Assembly (NCBI RefSeq): GCF_949628265.1
Contig: NC_088788.1
Location: 7,254,001 to 7,318,000 of the forward strand
Reading direction: 5' to 3'
Source: Cloeon dipterum
Taxonomy: Eukaryota; Arthropoda; Insecta; Ephemeroptera; Baetidae
Length of the DNA: 64,000 bases
Positions 32,601-44,600 of the stretch are shown in pieces. Position 1 is the first letter of the stretch, and every line of letters begins with the position of its first letter. The position numbers and the translations under genes were made by a program. A model generated the notes under the pieces. The model was not told the origin of the DNA. It did not search any database and saw only the letters and a program-made list of their open reading frames with translations.

Positions 32601-35600
32601 AAATAAAAGTGTCTCGAGGACCCATTGGGCCGATGCTCGCACACGACACACGTGAATCAAAATTAGAGTGGCGAGGGGTGGCACACGGAGGCAGTCGCGG
32701 CGGCGAACAGTCAGTGTAATGAGCACCATAAACACCTCTCGTGACGTCAGGCCCGTCTGCAGCTCGTCTCGTCTTCTCTCTCTCTCTCGCTCTCTCTCGC
32801 TGGCTCGTCTTATGCATGCTGTCTCTCGTTTCGCGGATCATTTCGCACATGCAGCGTGCTCAGCACGCCTGCCTGGCTCCGCTCTGCCTGCCTGCCAGCC
32901 AGCGAGGGAGCTAGAGCGAGCGAGCGAGCGTAAGTCGGCATTGTTGTCGCGCCGCACGTTCTTGCATTGTTGGAATTGCGCGTGCCTCACATGCCGATGC
33001 AGGGATTAACTTTTCCAGCGGGAATTTTATGCTCCGTGGCCCTAATTTGCTGGATCTATTTTTTAACGCTAAATTCAAACCTAAGAAGGTTAAAAAATCA
33101 CAAGGAAATTTATTATCCTGCAAAATAATTGTATTTTTGTGTTAAAAAATTATTAAATGATTTTTTTCGCTTGACAGTGTATAATTTTTTCGCTTAAACC
33201 ATGTTTTGAAATTAATTTTCTGTCTCCAATAAGCTGGAAACTTTTTAAATCGGCGAAATATTATTTTCAATTTACTTAATAATTTTTTTCTTAAATTTAC
33301 CATATGAATATGTCGAAATTTTCATCAATATTACGCAAGTAGTTTCAAAACCATTTACTCGCTATTGAATGAAGAAAAATTCTCAATAGCTTGGATCGAT
33401 TTTTATGCATTCAAAAGCGAGTAAATGGTTTTGAAACTACTTGCGTAATATTGATGAAAATTTCGACACATTCAAATGGTGAATTTCATAAGAAAACTCG
33501 CTACTGAATGTAGAAAAATCGATCCAAGCTATAAGGAAATTTAAAAAATTCAAACTACATAATAATTTAAAAAAAAATATAAACCCTGACTTTTACAGGC
33601 CTGAAAATGGATAAATAATTGTTAGAAATACTAATTATAAGAGCAGCATTTTTAGAGGATATTTTATTGTGTCTGAATAAATTTCTCGTTCAACAATGCG
33701 TGGATTCTGTTGTAAATATTTCACATCGCGAATTCGACACGAAATTTTCACTGCATCCTGCAGAGAATATTCTGAATTCCGCTTCTTTATCAATCTTCTA
33801 TACAAAGCAACGGAATTGCCTATCAGGAAAGACAGGTGACTCATTTTAAACGAAATCGGAACCTTTTATTATTCACTGATCTAATTTTCTCTTGTTTCCC
33901 CGTTGAGTCAGAGCAGCCCAATTTTCCGCCTCATCGCGTTTTTCGCCTTTTGCGGTGGTCAGGAGGCTTGCTTGGTTCATGACTCATGGCCGGTCAGAGG
34001 TCACGCTCGTCACGCAATTTTGTGGCCGGCGCGGCGGGAAAAGTCGTCGTTCGACTCGGAGCACCCTTGTGCCCCCCGAGTGGACTCTTTTCGCCGGTCT
34101 ATTTCGGTCCACCCGCGCGCTGGGCGTGGCTGGCAGGACGTCTTGTGCGCTCTTTTCCCTGCCGCCACCGCCGCAGCCGCCAGCCTGCCACTTGACTGCT
34201 TTTTTTGATTAAGCCCAACGCTGGCGATTAGTGTGCATGCAAACGGCCGGCGGATTTTTTAATATCGTCCGCCGCGCCGCCCCCGACTCGTGGAATCTCA
34301 TATCGCGCTGACGAGGAGAGAGCGTGAGCGTGCATCGCACCCCCGACGCCTGCGCTTCCCCGTGGAAAATTGGGAGAAACTGCGTAGTACGGAGGGGAGC
34401 ACGTCACGATTGTTGCTCCAGATCGAAATTTAACGAATATTCTCCGCGACATACTAGTGAATTTTATTTCATTTCCTCTGGAAGTAAAAATAGTAAAAGT
34501 TCACCCCTAAATATTATTAAATAAAATTTTAATTTCTCCAGTCCTTGACGAAATTTTAGATTATTTAGAATTTGCGCTCAATTTTGGCGCTTTTTCTCTT
34601 TATGAAACAGTTGTCCGCACTACTTGAGTTTAATTAGTGGTGGTCAACACAACAATGCGCGAGTGCAGTGCAATGTGGCGTTTCCTGTGCCGTCCTTTGC
34701 TTCGATCGCCAGGTGCTGCTTGCCGCGGAGGCTCTTCGGGGCGCGTGTCAGAGGCTTCCTTGCGTCCAGCTGCCGCGTAGCTTGCTCGCTCGCTCTCTGC
34801 ACCTGCATCGCTAGCACACACGGCGACCAATAACACGAAATATTCATAGTAGTCGTGTTGCCGCCGCATTTTATTACAAGGGTTGATTTCGCTTTTAATT
34901 ACGCTTCCGCGTGTGCAGCAGGGAGAGAGATAGAGAAAGAGAGATCGACTTTATTTTTAGCCTGGCTGGATGTGGATGTACGAGAGTGCGTCTCTCTCAC
35001 TCTCTCGTCAATAAAAATTCCATTCATGCTCTCTTGTGTGGCTGTGGCCTGGCCGAGCAAGCGGCCGAGGGAGAGCACGCGGATGGAAGCAGTCCGAAAA
35101 ATAACGACCATATTTTCTTCTCTCCTTGTGCCTTTGGAAAGAAAGAGCGCGCTAGCAAGGGAGCAAGAAAAAGAAGGAAAAAAATTTGGCAGCGCGGCCG
35201 ACACCGAAAGCTGCGTGGTGTCGGTCAGGTTTGTGTTGGGCCCTGCCTGGCAGCCCCACCCCTCGGAAGCCTCCTTCATTATTCCACGCCGTGCAGAATG
35301 GCACCGGCACGGGGGCTGTGCCGTACCGAGCAGCCGGAATGCTCGCTGCGTGTACGGTGGCGCCACGGGTGCCCGGTTTTCTCCCGCCGCCAACCGGTGA
35401 CACTGGCGGCAGCACCGGTTCACTGCTCCCCACTCCTATAACAAGCGCGCGGTTGTTTTCGCCGGCCGTACCGGTTTTTCTCACCGCCCGACCGGATGTG
35501 ACGCTTCTGCTGCTGTCCCTCGGGAGGAGGGGGAGGGCTACGGGGTGGGGGCACGGGCCCCAAGATGCACGACGGGGAAGCGGCAGAATCTCCATTATTG

Positions 35601-38600
35601 CCCGAGTCGAAGCCGCTTGCGATGCACGGAGAAGCGCCATCGTCGTCACCGGCGGCCCGATCGGCCGTTCCCACGGGACTGGACGCGGCCCGCGCCGTGC
35701 CGGTTCGCCCCGCCGAAGCCGCCGAACGCGACTCGCCGAAGAGTGCGCTGCCCCGACTCTTTCGCCGGCCGACCGCGTGGTTGCCCAACGTTTGGCGGGA
35801 ACCTTCATCCTTGCTGCATGATGCCGCTTGATTTTGAGGTAAATTCTTGACAATGCACTGCCGTCTAAAATTCGCCGAATTCCGCCCGTCCGCCACCCTG
35901 CGAGAATTTTACACATCGTCGGCGTTACTCGATATGCCGCAGCACCATGTGTCTCACAATGAGGACCGGAAGTCGGTGCCGCGTTTTTTTTTCATTCCTT
36001 CTACGAGTTCGGCTCCGTGGGCGGTGGATTTCTCTTTTATTTCGCCTGAAAATTCGACATTTTTATTCGGGTGCATCGTTTTTAGTGGGTATGGTCAGGA
36101 TGCACACGCCAAGCAGAAAAAATAATGCTGCGCCGCCCCCCACCATTTCCCGGTCTATGATAGAGACGCCGTCGCTGCTGCTCTATGTCGACACAAGAAT
36201 TTTAAATGCTTTTCCCGCCATTATCCCAAAAATTCCTGGCTCACGGCCGCCCCGCCACTTGCTCAAGCCTCGTTTGACCGGCTCCGAATTTTGCACTTTT
36301 TAAGTGCATCGCCGGCAGCCAACCTCCGCAACAGGTTCCCGCGGATTGTGCTAATTTTCCGCGTGCTTTTGTTTTCCGAGAGGCACGCTCATCACGACTG
36401 CAGAGCCTGTTGCACCCGATGCGAGATGATTGACAGGTGAAGCTGTTGGAATTTCTTGACAAATAATATTTGGGGGCATTCACATCGGAAATCGGTCACA
36501 GCAGAAGTGGGCTTTAATTTAAATTCCTTCCCGAATTTTCAGTTTAACGCATTATATTTTTTTTTGTCAAGTGTCGTGCTTGACCGGATTTGATTTTCTT
36601 TCGCCTTGCATCATGTTATTGTTTCTGGTGCACCTTTGGCGTGGTCGAAGGTTCTTCCTGGTGGCATGTTCACGTTGTCTTACTACGCAGTGCACTCGTG
36701 GTGATTGCCCCCCACCCGCGTCGTTGATTGCCCCCCACCACCCCACCACTTACCTGCCTCACTGCTGTGTCCAGTGGAGCCCGCCCGCCCGCGCGACACT
36801 CGCCAAATTGGCCGCCGAGGGCCTGAAATAGACCCCTTTTCCCGCCAAATTTTCCGAGCTATTTATTTGTTCTTTATTCTCGCGGTGGTGGCCGCCGCGG
36901 CGCCGACGACGACGCCGGCCGCGGCGGCTGCTCTTTTTCTTTCAATCGGCCCCGTGCGTGGTGTAGTGACGCGCGCTGACGTCAGCCTATTAGCATAGGT
37001 CCCGAAAATGCGGCAATTTCATCGCAAGTAGATGGAAGCGCAAGGAGCTCTTCGAATCTAGCCTCTCTGTCAATTTTTTCTAGGGGGCGTGATGCACCCC
37101 CACACCCGTGTCGGCAAGCCTTTGTTTCCTGGATTGACCAATAGGAGGGTAGGTCATGGCCAGCTTTTGGTGGGATGTGCATCGGGGGTAATGGGGGTAA
37201 GGTGCATAAAAACCCCCGACAGTAGAGATTTTGCCTCATTCCTATGGCTGTCTTCTTCTGGTCAAATGGACCTGATCTCACTCATCCTGCCTCGCTGACT
37301 GGGCTGCGGACTGCAGAATTCTTCAGCATGGACTGAAGCATTAGGTACTTAGAAAATTTTTCACTCCGAATCCCGCGGACTTAGAATTTTTCAGCAGGGG
37401 TGGAAGCTTTGGGTACTTAGAAAATTTTTCGCTCCGAATTATGCGGACTTAGAATTCTTCAGCATGGACTGAAGCATTAGGTACTTCTACAATTTTTCGC
37501 TCCGTATCCCGCGGACTTAGAATTCTTCAGCATGGACTGAAGCATTAGGTACTTATAAAATTTTTCGCTCCGAATCCCGCGGACTTAGAATTTTTCAGCA
37601 TGGACTGAAGCATTAGGTACTTATAAAATTTTTCGCTCCGAATTCCGCGGACTTAGAATTCTTCAGCATGGACTGAAGCATTAGGTACATAGAAAATTTT
37701 TCGCTTTGAATTCCAGCCTCGCGTTCGGCGTTGCTGGAATACTTGTTAGTACTCATGCAGTTTAGCGGAGAGGCGGAACCAGTTTGGACGCAACTCCTCC
37801 CCCGGAAAAGCACGTGCTGGAACAGATTTTTCATTGCGATCTTCTCTTTTTGCTTTCAGGCAAGCCGTGGTACGGACGCTGCAGAGTTCGCTCAGGGCGA
37901 TCGGCGCCGCCAGAGACGAGGCCGAACGCATCCTCGCAGTCGCAACGCAGCTCTCGCAAGATGTCGGTGAGTACACTAGAAATAGAACCATTTTTTTCCT
38001 CCTCTCGACGCCGCCAGTCCTAGGCCACGTGTTTTTCTGGCCCACGTGCTGTGCCGCCGCCGCCGCCGCCTGCTATTTTCGACAGTCGGCATTAATTGGC
38101 GCGATTCCGGCCCCTGATTTTCTTTCCCTCGGATGCTGCCTCTTGCTTCCTTGAAACGCGATTTCGGCCGGCCATCGAGCGCCATGGTTACCGTATCGAT
38201 TGTGCAGAAACAACGATCGCACGCCGCCGAGCCTTACCGATACCGTCTCTACCTCGGAATTTTTTTTAAGTCCCTCAATTCGCTGTTTAAGACCCACTAA
38301 AGCTGAAAATCTATATTATTCATGAACTGAATCTTGATTTATTCGCTTTAAAAATTCCAGAGCTGATTCAAACTTAATAAATTCGGAACTTAGAAGGAAA
38401 TTTTTAGCTGCTCGAAATTCTAAGTTCTTCGTCGATCTCGCGAGCTTTAATCTATTTTCCTTCTGTTAACCCTAAAATCGGCTCGGAAATATTTTAACGA
38501 ATTCGTGGTAAAAATGCTTTTGCTTGGCGCATTTCTATTTTATTTTATTTTTTTCGAAAAAATTCCTAAGAGTTTGTCGGAATTTAGTCTCATTGACAAA

Positions 38601-41600
38601 TATGTGTCTTTTTCTCACGTAAAATTTTCATGAAATAAATCTTGATTTATTTGCTTTGAAAAGATCCCAGATCTGATTCAAACTTAAAAATTCGGAACTT
38701 AGAACGCAATTTTTAGCTGTTCGAAATTCTAAGTTCTTCGTCGACCTCGCGAGCTTATATCTATTTCCCTTCAGTATATATGTTTTAATCCTTAAATCGG
38801 CTCGAAAGTATTTAGGGAATTCTTTTTGGTTGGCGTATTTCTAAATTTTCCTTTTTTTTTCGAGAAAATTTCTAAGTGATCGTTGGAATTTAGTCTCATT
38901 GACAAATATATGTGCCACTCTGAAAACTTTTTCCCACGAAAAATATTCGTGAAACGAATCTTAATTTATCCGCTTTGAAAAAATCCCAGAGCTGATTCAA
39001 ACTTAATAAATTCGGAACTTAGAACGAAATTTTTAGCTGCTCGAAATTCTAAGTTCTTCGTCGATCTCGTGAGCTTTAATCTATTTTCCTTCTGTTAACC
39101 CTAAAATCGGCTCGGAAATATTTTAACGAATTCGTGGTAAAAATGCTTTTGCTTGGCGCATTTTTATTTATTTTTTTTTTTTCGAAAAAATTCCTAAGTG
39201 TTTGTCGATATTCAGTCTTATTGTCAAATATGTGTCAGTTGGAAAACTTTTACTCACGAATAATGCTCACGAAATCTTGATCAAATATTTGAGCGGCAAG
39301 TAATCTTTTATTTTTCTTACAAAATATTATGTTGCCTTCAAAGTTAAGTGGTTGTAAATTGTTTGTATCGGCCATATAAAAATTACAAGGGCAATAAAGT
39401 AATTTTTTTACTTGTCAAGTACCTTAAGAAATATCTTGTTAACCAATTTTTTCTTACAAAATTTTTCCACCATTTAAAATCCCTATTTTATTGCTTCGTG
39501 ATGCAACTTCCGTCACTGTTCAGAACAATTACTTAAATCTACGGCGCTTTTATTTCATTTTTCGCATCATGTGCCGGTGGTAGCAGAGTAATTAGCCCGC
39601 TTCCTTTTGGGCCGCGCTTCTCGGAATCGGGCGCTCACCTCTCGCACGGGCTTCCCGGAATCCCCTTGGCCGGAAAAGAAGCAAGCCAAGCCAGCCAGCC
39701 TTTGCCTTTTTGCTTTTTCACTCGCGCTGCTTCTGCTCTCGCTCGGTCTCAGTGGCAAAGAGCTGCTTTTCAATGGGGTGTAGTAAAATGCGTGCGAGTG
39801 AGTGTATGTGTGTGTGTGAGAGAGAGAGCGAGAGAGTGAGTGTTTGTCCTTCTTTCTTGTTTTTAATCTGCAATCACCCCTCGCCGCTGCTTGCCCCTCG
39901 CTCGCGCGCGGTGACGTCACCGGCCACGGCGTACTCTCCCTGTGCGTCGGATGGCGCGCGCGCTGCTCCGTCGACGACGACGCGAGCGAAGTGAGAGAGA
40001 GAGATACTTTCGCTGGCTGGCAGGCAGGCTGGCTGGGCCCGCGTATTGATCGTGGTCGTGCCACGGCGCCCCCTCGTCACGGCACGGCCGCCGCCGCCGC
40101 CGCTGCTCCTCTCGGCGCGCGCGAGTGTGAGTGAGTGTGGCCGCGGTGTGTGTGTGTGTGTATCAATGAACGCGTACACCTAGCGAGAGAGCGGCAACGA
40201 CTGCTGCTTCTGCTTGTCGAGGGGGGCGCCACGCCCACCGTGCGGCGGCGGCGGCTTTCGCGGCGGTGGCGGCGGCAGGGCCCACCATCGGCCCGAATCG
40301 CACGAGTTAACGCCGATTTGTTTTTCCACTTGCAGTTGAGGACATCAGATGCGATGTGGCCGACCAGATTCCGCACCTGGCGCTCGCGTGTCACGCGGCC
40401 CACGAGCCCGACGGCCGCACCCTGGACTCCCTCATCTCGTCGCACATCCTGCCCATCGTCAGCAACCTCCTCATCGACACCAACAAAATGGTTAGTCTTC
40501 CAAAATTTGTACGAAAATTGTAAAATAAAAGTTTTCATCTCGAAGTGACGTTCGTAACCCTTTAAAGTTTACGTTTTCTTGGCCCAGGTTCAAATTTACG
40601 CAACATTTTTTTAAATATTTTTATTTTAAAGATATCATTTTTACGTGCTGGGGGGAAAACAAAAGTTGTTTCTGTCAATCGGAATAGTACTCTTGAATAA
40701 TAACAAATTTTAAAAACAAACATTTTTTCTACACCCAAAACTGTTCTGTTTACGACTTGAAATAACTATTTAAAAACACAAATAAATTCAATGTTGTTTT
40801 TTTTTGTCTCTTTCTCCCTTCAGATACACAAAACAGCGCAGAGTGCGTTGCTAGCCCTTCTCGAGCAGGGTCTCCTTCCCTCGGCGGTGGTGGAGGACAA
40901 GTTGGTGCCGCTGGTCGTCGGCTGGTGTTCCAGAGGCGACTCAGAACTGGAAACTAGTGCTATAGGGGTGAGTTTCTATTTTAAAATCTCTGCTCGCTTT
41001 CCAAATCAAAACAGATCGGCAAAGCGGAGGAGAATTGCAGCGAAAGTGGCGCCGTCGGCGTGAAAGACATGGGTAGTGAGATGTGAGTTGTGCCATCGTC
41101 TCACTATCTTGTCTTTCATGCGGGTTGTGCCTGAACCAGCGGCTGCGGAGCGATTTTCTGTGTGGTCCTGCTTATCAAAGTCGGCCTGTCGTAGCGTTTT
41201 CAACCTATCACAGCCAGCTTTGATGAGCACGAAGGCCAGAAACTGCATCACTGTCTACAAAAAATTAATAAAGATTTTTTGCTTGTTTTTTATTTTTGAA
41301 AATTGCATTTAAAAAAATTTTGTCTTTTAAATAAAATAAATATTTTTATTAAAATTTCAACCTGATCAAATTAGCCAATTTTCCTTAAATTATCGAATAA
41401 AAAATTTACCTCTGCAATTTGTCTTGAACTTCGTCATCGAGCACCTCTAGGAGTGATGAAGAGCAACGGCCGTGGCAAAGCCGTCAAAATGGCTGTGACT
41501 TATGTGTGTTTTCCCCTCATATCACAGCCACTTTGATGAGCTTTGCCCGGCGTAATTCGCCGAGAGAAGAGCCAACTTGCCATCGTGAGTGACCGTCCGA

Positions 41601-44600
41601 CCGACCGACCGATAGAACGTTTGCAACGCGTCAAATTGGCTGGGGTGTGTTCTGTGCGAATCATATCACAGCCATATTTGACGAGTTGCAAGTACGTTTC
41701 ACCCTTGCAACAGCCTGCCTGCCTACCTTGCCGAGAAGAAGGAATTTCGTGAGCTCGCCAACAAAGCTATGGGTCTGTAAACGCTACTCTTCAAAGTGGA
41801 TGTGACATGTAATGAACTCATATCACAGCCAGCTTTGAAGAGCAATGTCCAGACCACACATTCGTCCCTCTCGAGCGCATCACAATTTTTGATAAAAATA
41901 GAAAAATTGCAGTGGAATTGATTTTCAGGCGTTTTGGTGCTCATTAAAGTGGCTGACGACTGGCGACTTCCGACCTATCACAGCCAGCTTTAATGAGCGC
42001 GAAGACGCTGTTATTCGCGCCTCCTCTGCCAAATTGTGGAGTTCAAAATTAAAATCGATTTTTCGGCTGTATGTTTATTTTGTTTATCGTTTTACATGTA
42101 TTGTGTCTGATATAATTAAATTAAGCCAATCGACGCAATGAAAGAAAAAGATTTTAACGCCCGCGATTCTGTCCTTTTGTGTTGCAGTTAATGACAAAGA
42201 TGGCATCTGTGATAGGCCGCGACTCAACCGTGCAGCACTTTCTGCAGCCGTTCTGCGACATGTGCGACAACGCTCAATTATACGTGCGAAAAGTGTGCGC
42301 CACCAACTTTGGCGAGTTCGCAGCCGTGTTCGGGCCCTCCAAGACTGAAGAAATGCTCGTAAGCCCGCCACGGACTTACGAGCGCGATCTCATATATTTA
42401 CACTGTATTTTTTGTGCAGCTGGTCAGCTTCCTGCGGCTGTGCCAAGACAGCGAGTGGGCCGTGCGCAAGGCTTGCGCAGAGGTCTTCACCTCGGTCTCG
42501 CACGCAGTCAGCCTCGCCAAACGCAGGTCAGCAATAAATACCAAATTGGAAACCAAATATTTTACTGTGATGAAATAAAACCTGATAGTGAGTTAGGATA
42601 TTATGATTTGTTAATAAAGGAGATGGCGGCGTTATGTTACTTACAAAATAAAAAAATAATAAAAAATGAAATGAAATAAATGATATATATTTTTTAACTA
42701 AACCGTTGCTCATATTTAATAAAATAAATAAAGATTAATATGTTCTAAATTTCGAATAAATTAATAAACTGAAATTTTTCTGACAAAATTAATTTATATT
42801 ATTAAACAAAAAATAAGGAATCTCAATATGTTAGGTTTTTTGTACGAATTTAATTAAATGGCTTCAAATAGTATAAAAAATTAAGAGGAAAAATTAGTAA
42901 TTTGCTGATTAAATTAAATTCTTTAAGGATTAACCAACCATGTGAAACGCTTTCAAACCAATTTTTTTAAAAATCGTTTCAGGTGGGCTAGGTTCGTATA
43001 TTATTAGGTTTTTACTCCGTAAGCAGCCTGTAAAATACTTAATGAGCAATGTGGTTGAAGAATTATCATTTATTTTCTTTAATTTTAAATTTAATAAAGG
43101 TCAATGGCCTCAAAACAAATTAATTGTTTCGACACTATTAATTTTTGCAGCAGTTTTTCATTAAAAAATGGAAGAAATATATATTTTTTATATTTCTATG
43201 TCAGGAAAATTAATCTAAGGAACTAATTATTCTTAAAATTTTATGATAAAGAACTCTTGCGCATTGTACTGAGTAATTTGATGTGTCCTCAGGTCGACGT
43301 TGGCTGCGACATTCCACCACCTTCTGCGCGACGAGTCGCGGTGGGTGCAGGTGGCGGCGTTCCAGTCGCTGGGCTCTTTCATCGCGAGCTTCACGCAGCA
43401 GCAGCACGCCAGCGACCACCAGGTGCTGCTGGACACTGAAGGCGTGGTGCTGGCCCTCAGGGCCGAGGCCAACTGCAAGTCGATGATGCACTACGCGCCG
43501 AGAAATGAGACCCTGAATCTCGTCGGCGGCGGTGACGACGACGACGATGAGGACGAGGACGAAGAACGCGATGCTGGCGATGAGATCCTCGAACACCACA
43601 CCGAGGAACACGAGGATGCTGAAGAGCAGAAGCGCAGGGAGGCCGAGGAGACCGCCTCGAGGCTCGTCGACTCGATCACCTCGCAGGTGCAGCAGCTGGT
43701 CGTGGCAGAGGAAAGCTTCAACACGTTCCAATACTGGCGCACGCCGCTCCCGGAATTGGAGCTGGTAGACGAGCCAGCGCCCCCGCTGCCCACCACCGAG
43801 CCGCCAAAGGCTCCCAACGAGCCTGCTTTTTATAATGTACGTCTGCCCGAGAAAATATTAATGAATAAAAAAAATGATCAGATACAGATAGCGATAAAAA
43901 TAATAGCCCATCTAGGGATCTTGGAGAGTAAATGAAATATTTATTATAAATTTTTGTAAGAAATCAAGATTATTTCAAATTTGTTCACTAGTTTTTTGGC
44001 TACTTTGCAATATTTTAATAGAAAAGTGCGATTTTTTCATCATTTCTAAACAGTGTTCCAAAAAAACCGGCTTTTTCTAAAACGAGGTGGTTTTATCCGG
44101 CTTTATTTGGCTGCTTTTTTTTAGCAAAAAAATATTCTTTAAACTAACTTTTGGATTTTTGACAACAAAAAAATAAAAAAGTCAGAATAAAGCCGGCTAA
44201 AATAGGGTGGTTTAAACCTGGTTTAAACCACCATGGATTAAACCGGCTGGATAAAACTAGGAACACTGTTTCTACCAGCTCTTTATTTTCCAAATATTTG
44301 GTCTTTGTGCCATTTTAACACTAAGTTCTCCTTTTCCTCGATTGCAGAGTGATATAACGCCGCCATTGTCCCCACTGGCATCTCTAATGCCGGATCGCTT
44401 GGAGAATCAAGCGCCAAACATTGCTCTACCACCAGTCCCAAGCGTCGATTCAGGTGAGGAACAAAGCAATAAATCACGATTTTCAACACCGCCCCTTGTA
44501 GCTAATGCATTCCAATTGAGCAACTTTGTTTTCCCTAGTCTCTTATTTTGAAATGGCCTTTTATTATCAAAAGGTGGACTTTTTATTCCATTAGGGACAC

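Noticed and set aside
35152..35916. 254-codon minus-strand and 211-codon plus-strand open frames
   Set aside because: Several frames on both strands are open together in a CpG-rich intronic block. Low-complexity Arg/Pro/Ala composition, no splice support, no recognisable domain.
37306..37714. CRISPR-like regular repeats
   Set aside because: Units are contiguous 68-bp tandem repeats without unique spacers, in a eukaryotic intron.
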